Origin: DUVY01 sp036562755 | GTDB taxonomy: Bacteria > Bacillota > Clostridia > Christensenellales > DUVY01 | Assembly: GCA_036562755.1 (NCBI GenBank) | Contig: DATCJN010000065.1 | Location: 1-7,367 of the forward strand | Length of the DNA stretch: 7,367 nucleotides | Reading direction: 5' to 3' | Shown: in pieces, positions 1-5,398 of the stretch | Layout of the letters: each line of letters opens with the position of its first letter | Position numbering within the stretch: position 1 is the first letter of the stretch | The notes under the pieces: model-generated | What the model saw: the letters and a program-made list of their open reading frames with translations, nothing else | What the model was told of the DNA's origin: nothing | Databases searched by the model: none | Translations under genes and position numbers: made by a program

Positions 1-698
1 TTTTGTTCGCTGGATTCGTAAAAGACCGCGTAAACGCTGCCGTTATATTTATAGTAACCATAAACAGGTTTTTCCGAAGTGCTCTTGGAAGTATAAATAT
101 ATTGAGTGCCTTTTCCGTCTATGCGCGTTCTGAAAAAGTCAACCAAATCATATTGGACATTGCCTTTTTTGTCCTTTTTAGTAGTAGGCGTTCCGTAATA
201 AATATAATCGTCAATGATATAGATTCCGCCGTCTATATACCCGCCGTTAGTTACCAATTTTGAAACTACGGGGTTGACTACTATTTGCTGCTTGGTTTGC
301 TCTTCGTCGTTTTGATCGGTATAAGTTCTTTCTTCGGTTATAAAGCCGCTAAATTCTTCGTCAAAATTATTATCGCTGTTATCGTAAGTCGTGTATTGGC
401 CAAAATAATCGTTAACTTGGACGTCTTTTCCGTCTGTTAGCTTAGCGTAATAAATTCCGCCTTTCTCAACTTTTCCCCAAACGTTATTATTTCCCTCGAC
501 ATCCGCAATAGGCTTAAAGCCGTTTACAAAATAAATAAAATCGCCTTTTTGAACGACCATGCCGCCGTTGCTTGTAACGGCGTATTTTTTATCGGGTGTT
601 TCTTTTACTTCGACTTCGGGATATGTTTTAGCGCAACCCAAAACTGCGCCTAACGAAATTAACAAAGTCAAAAGTATTAATAATATTCTTTTTTTCAT
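1..698 (-). CDS. Putative secreted lipoprotein, 3' end cut by window edge
   Basis: No function recognised. The start is the ATG at 698-696 and 232 codons are visible without a stop before the window ends. Residues 1-21 form a lipoprotein signal peptide: MKKR, then a Leu/Ile-rich stretch, then the lipobox VLGC with Cys22 as the predicted lipidation site. It should therefore be exported by Sec and anchored on the outer face of the membrane. The mature part is rich in Tyr, Gly and Asp and repeats short strand-like motifs (GDFIYFVNG near 52, GGIYYAKLTDGK near 80, DDYIYYGT near 163, TRIDGKGTQYIYT near 191, YYKYNGSVYAVFY near 215). This resembles the repeat blades of DUF5050-like beta-propeller lipoproteins, but that is an inference. 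A weak GGTGG ribosome binding site precedes the ATG. A strong promoter lies about 50 bases upstream. It diverges from everything on its right. Confidence 0.85.
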   Translation of the reverse strand, partial: MKKRILLILLTLLISLGAVLGCAKTYPEVEVKETPDKKYAVTSNGGMVVQKGDFIYFVNGFKPIADVEGNNNVWGKVEKGGIYYAKLTDGKDVQVNDYFGQYTTYDNSDNNFDEEFSGFITEERTYTDQNDEEQTKQQIVVNPVVSKLVTNGGYIDGGIYIIDDYIYYGTPTTKKDKKGNVQYDLVDFFRTRIDGKGTQYIYTSKSTSEKPVYGYYKYNGSVYAVFYESSEQ

Positions 699-749
699 CT
701 TGTCCACCAATAAAACACTTTATAATGTATAATAAACGCGGTATCTTAA

Positions 750-778
750 ATTATACATAAGCGCCGTTCAATAGTCAA
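750..778 (-). promoter_or_regulatory. Sigma-A promoter of the lipoprotein gene
   Basis: On the minus strand, TTGACT (778-773), a 17-base spacer and a perfect TATAAT (755-750) form a near-consensus housekeeping promoter. The predicted transcription start is near 743, giving a leader of about 45 nt before the ATG at 698. Confidence 0.85.
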
Positions 779-791
779 ACAAAATATTCCG

Positions 792-822
792 TTAACAAAA
801 TTCATGGCTTTCCACATATAAT
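792..822 (+). promoter_or_regulatory. Possible promoter giving a leaderless transcript
   Basis: TTAACA (792-797) and TATAAT (817-822) are separated by 19 bases, slightly longer than ideal. A start 6-8 bases past the -10 would fall at about 828-830, on the first base of the ATG at 830. The -10 hexamer is perfect, but AT-rich DNA makes chance matches common. Confidence 0.4.
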
Positions 823-829
823 TAATATT

Positions 830-1000
830 ATGAACAAAAATCCTAAGAAGTTTGATAATATCTTAAAAGAAATGAAAATAAATGACCCTTATTACAACGG
901 ATATACTTATTATAACGACATATTATCCAGGCACATAAGGTTGTCTCAACATATCAAAATTACACATTCAAAGAAATCCTCTAAAAACCCAAGAGAATAG
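830..1000 (+). CDS. Small hypothetical protein, 56 aa, possibly leaderless
   Basis: The frame runs from ATG 830 to TAG 998-1000. The product is 56 residues, basic and hydrophilic, with no signal peptide, membrane segment or Cys. It has a Lys-rich start (MNKNPKKFDNILKEMK), a tyrosine-rich middle (DPYYNGYTYYNDIL, about 19-32) and a Lys/Ser/His-rich tail. I do not recognise a family. No Shine-Dalgarno sequence precedes the ATG, but a TATAAT ends 7 bases before it, so a leaderless mRNA is possible. The frame is open upstream back to the stop at 758-760 without another start codon. The gene ends at the edge of the candidate replication origin. It could be a real small gene, a decayed remnant or a chance frame. 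Confidence 0.4.
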   Translation: MNKNPKKFDNILKEMKINDPYYNGYTYYNDILSRHIRLSQHIKITHSKKSSKNPRE

Positions 1001-1018
1001 TTAATATATTTTTTTATA

Positions 1019-1036
1019 TAGTAGCAGTAGTATTAG
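1019..1036 (+). promoter_or_regulatory. DnaA-trio-like element
   Basis: Six consecutive triplets read TAG TAG CAG TAG TAT TAG. The DnaA-trio consensus, read 5' to 3' on this strand, is [T/A]A[G/A]; four of six fit fully and two differ at one base. They abut the A/T run on the left, where strand opening would begin, and GGGAG plus a TGTGGAAAA box on the right, in the orientation expected for DnaA loading onto a single strand. The 13-base gap to the box is longer than I recall for B. subtilis. Confidence 0.6.
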
Positions 1037-1065
1037 TTGGGAGTTAGTTTGTGGAAAACTCCCAA
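1037..1065. repeat. Inverted repeat with a DnaA box in its loop
   Basis: TTGGGAGTT (1037-1045) and AACTCCCAA (1057-1065) are perfect 9-bp arms around an 11-base loop. The DnaA box 1050-1058 fills most of the loop and the first two bases of the right arm. No T-run follows on either strand, so it does not look like a terminator. Confidence 0.7.
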
Positions 1066-1067
1066 AC

Positions 1068-1118
1068 AAACACAATATGTTTATGTCTAAATATTTTTAA
1101 ATACCCAATATTGTGTTT
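1068..1118. repeat. 11-bp inverted repeat in the origin-like region
   Basis: AAACACAATAT (1068-1078) is the exact reverse complement of ATATTGTGTTT (1108-1118), with 29 bases between. It starts three bases after the previous hairpin. No T-run follows it. Confidence 0.6.
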
Positions 1119-1158
1119 TGATATGTGAATTAAATATCCCAACATCTAAACATTTTTA
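1086..1158 (+). repeat. Imperfect 14-bp direct repeat
   Basis: TCTAAATATTTTTA (1086-1099) recurs as TCTAAACATTTTTA (1145-1158), 13 of 14 bases identical. CCCAA occurs at 1061, 1104 and 1138 in the same stretch. The pattern is loosely iteron-like, but two copies in AT-rich DNA are weak evidence. Confidence 0.4.
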
Positions 1159-1385
1159 TTATATTTATCAACAATTAAAAATAAACTTTTGTGTAAAACC
1201 TATCAAATATAATAATTTTTGTTGTTTTTTTATGAAATTTTTTTAATTTTTTGTTAACTTATCCACATTTCCATACACATAGATGTTGATAAATGTGAAG
1301 AAAAAAGTGGATTATTACTATCATATAGAATATATATTATTATCTTGAATTAAAATTCTTTGAGTTTTGCCGACTGTATTGATAA

Positions 1386-1414
1386 TTGATATATATCATT
1401 GATTATGTTAAAAT
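1386..1414 (+). promoter_or_regulatory. parB promoter with extended -10 and overlapping palindrome
   Basis: TTGATA (1386-1391), a 17-base spacer and TAAAAT (1409-1414) form a good housekeeping promoter, helped by a TGT extended -10 at 1406-1408. The perfect 12-bp palindrome TGATATATATCA (1387-1398) covers most of the -35 and could be an operator. Predicted transcription start is about 1421, leaving a short leader with the ribosome binding site AGGAG (1428-1432). Confidence 0.75.
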
Positions 1415-1438
1415 AATTAAAAACATTAGGAGAGGGAT

Positions 1439-2317
1439 ATGTCAGTAAGAAAAGGTTTGGGACGCGGTCTGGACGCGCTTTTTAGCGACAACGATTACGC
1501 GACAAGAACGATAGAAAACAAAGTAGAATCCGAAACAGAAATCGAGATCAGTAAAATATTTCCCAATCCAAACCAACCCCGCAGAACTTTTGACGAAGAA
1601 AGCTTAAACGAATTGGCCGATTCCATAAAAATTCACGGCGTCATTCAGCCTTTAATTGTTACCAAGCGCGACGATAAATATATGATAATAGCCGGCGAAA
1701 GAAGATGGCGCGCGGCCCAAAAAGCGGGTTTGTTAAAAGTTCCCGTAATAGTAAAAGACTATTCCGAACAAAAAATAAGCGAAATATCCCTTATTGAAAA
1801 CTTACAAAGAGAAGATTTAAACCCCATAGAAGCGGCCAAAGCCATAAAACGCCTAATGATAGAATATAACTACACCCAAGAACAAGTGGCGGAAAGACTG
1901 GGAAAAAGCCGTCCCGCAATAGCCAACACATTAAGGCTTTTGACTTTGGATCAACAGATAATAGACATGATTATTGACGGCAGATTAAGCGCAGGACACG
2001 CCCGCGCGCTTTTAAGCCTGGAAGATTCCGAACAACAAATTAAACTTGCGCGCGCAGCCGTTGAAAAACAGATGTCGGTCAGAGACTTAGAAAACGCCGT
2101 TAAAAAAGTTATATCCCCCAAAGCCGAACCTCAAAAGACCATTCCTGTTGAGCCTACCCTGGAGTTAAAAGAATTAATCAGCGATATGCAAAGAGTGTTT
2201 GCGACCAAAGTTTCAATATTAGGAAACGAGCGAAAAGGCAGAATATATATAGACTATTTTTCTAAAGACGATTTAGACAGGATTTGCGAGCTTGTAGATT
2301 ACCTAAAAAAGAAATAA
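1439..2317 (+). CDS. parB: Chromosome-partitioning protein ParB (Spo0J family)
   Basis: ParB is a CTP-dependent DNA clamp that loads at parS, spreads along flanking DNA, recruits SMC and stimulates the ParA ATPase. The 292-residue length is normal. Residues 4-15 (RKGLGRGLDALF) are the N-terminal ParA-contacting motif. The CTP-binding domain shows NPNQPRRTF (43-51), GERRWRA (86-92) and ENLQR (120-124). A helix-turn-helix (TQEQVAERLGKSRPAIANTL, 146-165) and LSAGHARALL (183-192) form the parS-recognition part. About 240-292 is the C-terminal dimerisation domain after a Pro-rich linker. The start is ATG 1439, with AGGAG six bases upstream. It has its own promoter and points away from the origin-like region. 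Unusually, parA is not adjacent: it lies about 1.5 kb to the right on the opposite strand. Confidence 0.97.
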   Translation: MSVRKGLGRGLDALFSDNDYATRTIENKVESETEIEISKIFPNPNQPRRTFDEESLNELADSIKIHGVIQPLIVTKRDDKYMIIAGERRWRAAQKAGLLKVPVIVKDYSEQKISEISLIENLQREDLNPIEAAKAIKRLMIEYNYTQEQVAERLGKSRPAIANTLRLLTLDQQIIDMIIDGRLSAGHARALLSLEDSEQQIKLARAAVEKQMSVRDLENAVKKVISPKAEPQKTIPVEPTLELKELISDMQRVFATKVSILGNERKGRIYIDYFSKDDLDRICELVDYLKKK

Positions 2318-2319
2318 AT

Positions 2320-2335
2320 TGTTTCACGTGAAACA
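2320..2335. promoter_or_regulatory. parS: parS centromere site, perfect consensus
   Basis: TGTTTCACGTGAAACA matches the bacterial parS 16-mer exactly and is a full palindrome. It lies three bases after the parB stop codon, between convergent parB and yyaC. It is the only perfect copy in the window. Six T residues follow (2336-2341), so in RNA the palindrome could also fold as a short hairpin and help end parB transcription. Confidence 0.97.
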
Positions 2336-2372
2336 TTTTTTAATCAATTTTTAATCGTTATTTAATTATTCG

Positions 2373-2936
2373 CTAATTGCTTAATGATATAATGTTATTA
2401 CTAGAACGGTATATTTTTTGAAGACTTATGTGTATGCGCAGACTCTTGTCTATGGCTTGTGCGATCGTATCCGCCAATTTATAGACGCTTCCCAATCTCG
2501 CAGTTTGAAAATCATTATCTTTATTAGACGCAACGCAGGCGGTAATTCCCAAATTACCCGAACGGGGCAAAGGATGGCCCAAAAATGAGCCGGGATACAG
2601 CCCGGAGCCCACTTTTATAAGGCCTATGTCTTTTGGCTCTCCTACGCAAGCGTCTACAGCCCAGATTTTTTGTCCCGGGTGGCGAACCTTAATAAATTCC
2701 AAGGCGTTCTCTAGGTTTTTGGCCGTAACGGGCAAATCCAATGTGCCATAGACATAGCATGGAGCGTTATAGACATTTACCAGCAGATGTCCGCACAAAG
2801 GGCCAAGACAGTCGCCGGTAATTCTATCGCTTCCGATGCACAAAATCACGGGCAAAGCGCGGAAAGCGCGTAATTTTTTTAACAGCAAATCTGCTAAATG
2901 ATTGCTTGAATTTGACGCAAAACTTAAAGTCTTCAT
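2373..2936 (-). CDS. yyaC: YyaC-like sporulation protein (DUF1256)
   Basis: This is a DUF1256 family protein of 187 residues, close to the family's usual 190-205. The family is found in spore formers and is thought to have a protease-like fold related to hydrogenase maturation peptidases and the Gpr spore protease; its exact role is not settled. Conserved blocks visible are CIGSDRITGDCLGP (33-46), VYGTLDLPVTAKNL (62-75), AVDACVGEPKDIGLIKVGSG (93-112) and LPRSGNLGITACV (123-135). It has no signal peptide, so it is cytosolic. The ATG at 2936-2934 is the only choice, because an in-frame stop lies five codons upstream; no clear Shine-Dalgarno precedes it. It converges on parB across parS and diverges from the cvpA-family gene. 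yyaC next to spo0J is conserved in Bacillus, which supports the assignment. Confidence 0.9.
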   Translation of the reverse strand: MKTLSFASNSSNHLADLLLKKLRAFRALPVILCIGSDRITGDCLGPLCGHLLVNVYNAPCYVYGTLDLPVTAKNLENALEFIKVRHPGQKIWAVDACVGEPKDIGLIKVGSGLYPGSFLGHPLPRSGNLGITACVASNKDNDFQTARLGSVYKLADTIAQAIDKSLRIHISLQKIYRSSNNIISLSN

Positions 2937-2959
2937 AATGGTATATCTGTATTAGATAA

Positions 2960-2974
2960 TGGGAATTATTCCCA
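2960..2974. promoter_or_regulatory. Palindrome between divergent yyaC and cvpA
   Basis: TGGGAAT (2960-2966) and ATTCCCA (2968-2974) are perfect 7-bp arms around one central base, in the 84-bp divergent intergenic region. It looks like an operator for a dimeric regulator. On the minus strand a TTGATA (2982-2977) lies just upstream, but no good -10 at the right distance was found, and no clear cvpA promoter either. Confidence 0.45.
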
Positions 2975-3020
2975 AATATCAAAAAATTATTACATTTTTT
3001 AAGGCAAAGGGAGGTTTATT

Positions 3021-3755
3021 ATGGCGCTTATTATCGATGGTGTGGTAATTGGCTTACTCTTGGTGTTTACGCTTTATGGGGCTTATAAAGGCGCTTTAAA
3101 GTCGATAACCTCGTTGTTTGGAACCGCAATATCCTTAGGACTTGCTGTTTTCGTGGTATTATTTGTCGGTCAGCAAGCTTATAATATACCTTTGGTTAAC
3201 GATGTTTTTGCAGGAGATACCAACAGCTTGGCGTCCTTTTTTGCGTCCAAACTGCCTGATTTCAACGGTGTAACAGTAGGGGCTACCACAGAAGAAATCT
3301 CGGAGGCTATTGGCGGACTATGGAGCGTTATTGTTCCTATGCTTACAGGAATAATCGATAAGATGTCGGGTGGAGTATATCATGGTCAAACGATTAACTA
3401 CGCTCTGTCCCAATTTTTCGCTCAAGCCGTATTTTATGTGGCTTTTACATTGGTAATTTTCTTGGTAATAAGAATAATTATCAGAACGCTTGAAAAGATC
3501 ATCGACAAGATCAAAGGCCAAAAGACTATCAACGATATCGACAAATTTTTTGGATTGTTTATCGGGTTTATCAAGGGCGCGATAGCCGTATCAATATTAA
3601 TGGTGATATTCGGATTATTGCTTAACTTCTCGTTTATGGCTCCCGTAAAGGCCGCTTTTGAGAAAACCTATATCGCTAAAGAAATCAGCAAGATAGTATT
3701 TATGATTGCCAGCCATTTCTTTAACGCGGAAAGACTGCTAGGCGGACTTGTTTGA
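3021..3755 (+). CDS. CvpA-family integral membrane protein
   Basis: This 244-residue membrane protein resembles the CvpA (colicin V production) family, whose molecular role is poorly defined. Hydrophobic segments lie at about 3-22, 30-51, 133-155 and 178-202, with another amphipathic or hydrophobic stretch near 95-112. Two CvpA-like Asp/Gly/Lys patterns are visible: IDGVVIGLLLVFTLYGAYKG (5-24) and DIDKFFGLFIGFIKGA (172-187). Between the first pair and the last pair of segments is an extra-membrane region (about 52-130). The start is ATG 3021, with a strong ribosome binding site, AGGGAGGT, about seven bases upstream. It sits alone between yyaC and parA on the opposite strand and ends before a strong terminator. 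It is G-rich relative to C on the coding strand. Placing a cvpA-like gene between parA and parB is unusual. Confidence 0.8.
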   Translation: MALIIDGVVIGLLLVFTLYGAYKGALKSITSLFGTAISLGLAVFVVLFVGQQAYNIPLVNDVFAGDTNSLASFFASKLPDFNGVTVGATTEEISEAIGGLWSVIVPMLTGIIDKMSGGVYHGQTINYALSQFFAQAVFYVAFTLVIFLVIRIIIRTLEKIIDKIKGQKTINDIDKFFGLFIGFIKGAIAVSILMVIFGLLLNFSFMAPVKAAFEKTYIAKEISKIVFMIASHFFNAERLLGGLV

Positions 3756-3773
3756 TAATTAATCCTGTAAAAT

Positions 3774-3807
3774 AAAATAACGCCGACTTTAAAATCGGCG
3801 TTATTTT
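3774..3807. terminator. Bidirectional Rho-independent terminator
   Basis: AAAATAACGCCGA (3774-3786) pairs perfectly with TCGGCGTTATTTT (3795-3807), with an 8-base loop. The T-rich tail continues past 3807 on plus, and the minus-strand copy also runs into T-rich sequence. It lies between the convergent cvpA-family gene and parA, so it can end both transcripts. Confidence 0.92.
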
Positions 3808-3826
3808 TTATTCCAAACATATGTTT

Positions 3827-4639
3827 TTAATATCTCTTTTTTAGTATTGACGGATCGTCTATTTTAATAAAGGTGTCGTTGTTTCGCGTTAAATATTCTT
3901 CAGTAAACGCTTGGTAAGAAAGCGCGCCCGAGCTTTTTGGATCGTATTGCATAATGGGCAGACCGTAGCTGGGCGCCTCGCCTAACCTAACGTTGCGAGG
4001 AATTTTGACTTCAAATACTTTGTTTCCGAAGTATTTATATATCTCGTCTGCCACGCTGTTGACCAGATTGGAACGGCCGTCGAACATAGTCAACAAAACG
4101 CCGTCGATTTCTATGGTAGGGTTGAGGTGTTTTTTGACTAATTTAATAGTGTTCATTAATTGGCTTAATCCTTCCAAGGCGAAAAACTCGCTCTGAATGG
4201 GAATTATTACCGAATCGCAAGCCGTTAAAGCGTTTATGGTCAATAGTCCTAGCGAAGGCGGGCAGTCAATGCAGATATAGTCATAGGTATTTTTTAATTT
4301 ATTTAAAACGCCTTGAAGCAGTTTTTCTCTTTGCTCCATATAGACCATTTCTACTTCGGCGCCGGCAAGATCGATATTGGAAGGTATAATGTCCAGGTTA
4401 TCCACGCCCGTCGGAGCTATTACATCGTCGATAGAACAATCGCCCATCAGCGCGTTGTAAATCGATTTTGACAGCTTGCTCTTTTCGATTCCCAACCCGC
4501 TTGTAGTATTGCCTTGAGGGTCTAGGTCCACTGCCAAAACTTTTTTTCCCATGGCGGTAAGATAAGCGGACATATTAATACAAGTCGTGGTCTTGCCCAC
4601 CCCGCCTTTTTGATTAGCAAAGGCAATTATCTTTCCCAT
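3827..4639 (-). CDS. parA: Chromosome-partitioning ATPase ParA (Soj family)
   Basis: ParA is a dimerising, DNA-binding ATPase of the MinD/ParA group that acts with ParB-parS in origin segregation; in Bacillus, Soj also regulates DnaA. From the ATG at 4639-4637 the protein has 270 residues, slightly longer than Soj because of a tail (RNNDTFIKIDDPSILKKRY). It shows the deviant Walker A KGGVGKTT (11-18), switch I DLDPQGN (38-44), Walker B YICIDCPP (121-128), the conserved EFFALEGLSQL (151-161), and the C-terminal DNA-binding block IPRNVRLGEAPSYG (213-226). The ATG was chosen because MGKIIAFANQKGG matches Soj. An in-frame TTG at 4645 is possible because AAGGAG sits five bases before it and eleven before the ATG. 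It has its own promoter after rsmG and ends at the two-way terminator. parB is not downstream, unlike in most relatives. Confidence 0.96.
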   Translation of the reverse strand: MGKIIAFANQKGGVGKTTTCINMSAYLTAMGKKVLAVDLDPQGNTTSGLGIEKSKLSKSIYNALMGDCSIDDVIAPTGVDNLDIIPSNIDLAGAEVEMVYMEQREKLLQGVLNKLKNTYDYICIDCPPSLGLLTINALTACDSVIIPIQSEFFALEGLSQLMNTIKLVKKHLNPTIEIDGVLLTMFDGRSNLVNSVADEIYKYFGNKVFEVKIPRNVRLGEAPSYGLPIMQYDPKSSGALSYQAFTEEYLTRNNDTFIKIDDPSILKKRY

Positions 4640-4665
4640 AGCCAAAAAAACTCCTTGTTTAAACA

Positions 4666-4695
4666 ATTATAGCATAAATATGAATAAAAATACAA
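4666..4695 (-). promoter_or_regulatory. parA promoter, extended -10
   Basis: On the minus strand, TGC-TATAAT (4674-4666) is a perfect extended -10, with a weak -35 TTGTAT (4695-4690) 18 bases upstream. Transcription would start near 4659, only a few bases before the AAGGAG site (4656-4651). This excludes the further-upstream TTG at 4666 as a start on this transcript. A DnaA-box-like TAATCCACA (4720-4728, plus strand) lies just upstream. Confidence 0.75.
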
Positions 4696-4738
4696 ATATA
4701 AAACTGTGAGGCGAAAATATAATCCACAAAAATAATTA

Positions 4739-5398
4739 TTAAAGCGGATTTTTTCTTGGCTTATTTTGGGGACGAGGATAGCCGACAGGGGTTTGATTGA
4801 TTTTTTTAATAATTACCAAAGTTCTTTTTATATCTTTGTCTAAATTAAATTCGACTATATCTTGGACTTGACCTCCTAGAATATTTAGAGCGTTTTGAGC
4901 CTGGGGCAGCTCTTCGGATATATCAGACTTATAAAAAACCGCGCATCCGCCAATTTTAACAAAAGGCAAAGCGTATTCGCACAAAACATTAAGAGGCGCG
5001 ACGGCTCTAGCCAGCGCGTAGTCAAAGTCTTTTATTTTTATATCCTCTACTCTGGAATGCAGAGCGGTTATATCCGACAATTCCAAAGTTTTTATTACGC
5101 TGTTTACAAAGTCTATCTTTTTGTTGACAGAATCTATCAATAAAAATCTCAAGTCCGGCCTTAAGAGCTTTAGCGGTATGGACGGAAAACCCGCCCCGCA
5201 GCCTATGTCCAAAACGTAAGAATTGGGCGCCAAAAAATCGGCAGCCGCCGCGCTGTCCAAAAAATGCTTTAGATATACGTCATTTTTGTCGGTAATGGCG
5301 GTAAGGTTGACTTTTTGGTTATACTCTATGAGTTTTTGATAAAAAATCTCAAACCTAGAGTCTTGAATGATTTTTTGTTTTAAGGCGTCCAAATTCAT
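4739..5398 (-). CDS. rsmG: 16S rRNA (guanine-N7)-methyltransferase RsmG
   Basis: RsmG uses S-adenosylmethionine to methylate N7 of G527 (E. coli numbering) in the 530 loop of 16S rRNA; loss in other bacteria gives low-level streptomycin resistance. At 219 residues it lies between the E. coli (207) and Bacillus (about 239) forms. Signatures in order are NLTAIT near 31, HFLDSAAA near 45, the SAM-binding motif VLDIGCGAGFPSIPLKL (about 62-78), the acidic ribose-binding strand FLLIDSVNKK, ARAVAPL, and the family-typical tail RTLVIIKKINQTPVGYPRP ending in KNPL. The start codon overlaps the mnmG stop as ATGA, with no convincing ribosome binding site, which suggests translational coupling to mnmG. 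parA follows after a 99-base gap that has its own promoter and no clear terminator, so some read-through into parA is likely. Confidence 0.96.
   Translation of the reverse strand: MNLDALKQKIIQDSRFEIFYQKLIEYNQKVNLTAITDKNDVYLKHFLDSAAAADFLAPNSYVLDIGCGAGFPSIPLKLLRPDLRFLLIDSVNKKIDFVNSVIKTLELSDITALHSRVEDIKIKDFDYALARAVAPLNVLCEYALPFVKIGGCAVFYKSDISEELPQAQNALNILGGQVQDIVEFNLDKDIKRTLVIIKKINQTPVGYPRPQNKPRKNPL

Larger units (their letters stand above)
1050..1302. promoter_or_regulatory. Cluster of DnaA-box-like 9-mers
   Basis: Seven sites lie within one mismatch of TTATNCACA. On plus: 1165-1173 TTATCAACA and 1259-1267 TTATCCACA (exact). On minus: 1050-1058 TTTTCCACA, 1124-1132 TAATTCACA, 1190-1198 TTTTACACA, 1284-1292 TTATCAACA and 1294-1302 TTCTTCACA. 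Weaker two-mismatch sites occur at 808-816, 1271-1279 and 1306-1314. The exact box and TTTTCCACA are the most convincing; some of the others could be chance in AT-rich DNA. Confidence 0.6.
1001..1320. other. oriC: Candidate chromosomal replication origin (oriC)
   Basis: This part of the 438-bp gene-free stretch (1001-1438) has origin-like organisation. From the left it holds a 20-base all-A/T run (1001-1020), a DnaA-trio-like series (1019-1036), a GGGAG segment, and a DnaA box TGTGGAAAA (1050-1058). A second AT-rich block (about 1199-1258) and the exact DnaA box TTATCCACA (1259-1267) follow. The first four elements have the order and orientation of the Bacillus subtilis basal origin unwinding system. 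That comparison rests on my memory of the B. subtilis dnaA-dnaN intergenic region, not on an alignment. The location next to parB and parS fits an origin. Against it, dnaA is absent from the window, and three genes to the right (mnmG, rsmG, parA) would be transcribed against the fork. An alternative is a non-origin DnaA-binding cluster. Bases 1321-1385 are AT-rich with nothing else recognised. Confidence 0.6.

Noticed and set aside
1306..1322. Second possible trio (ATTATTACTA) next to the DnaA-box-like AGTGGATTA
   Set aside because: The box orientation relative to the triplets is opposite to that of the known unwinding system, and the box has two mismatches.
3880..3895. parS-like sequence TGTTTCGCGTTAAATA inside parA
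   Set aside because: Three of 16 positions differ from parS, including bases that break the palindrome; probably coincidental coding sequence.
4640..4666. Longer parA reading frame starting at TTG 4666
   Set aside because: The codon overlaps the -10 hexamer, lies upstream of the predicted transcription start and of the AAGGAG site, and adds residues absent from Soj.
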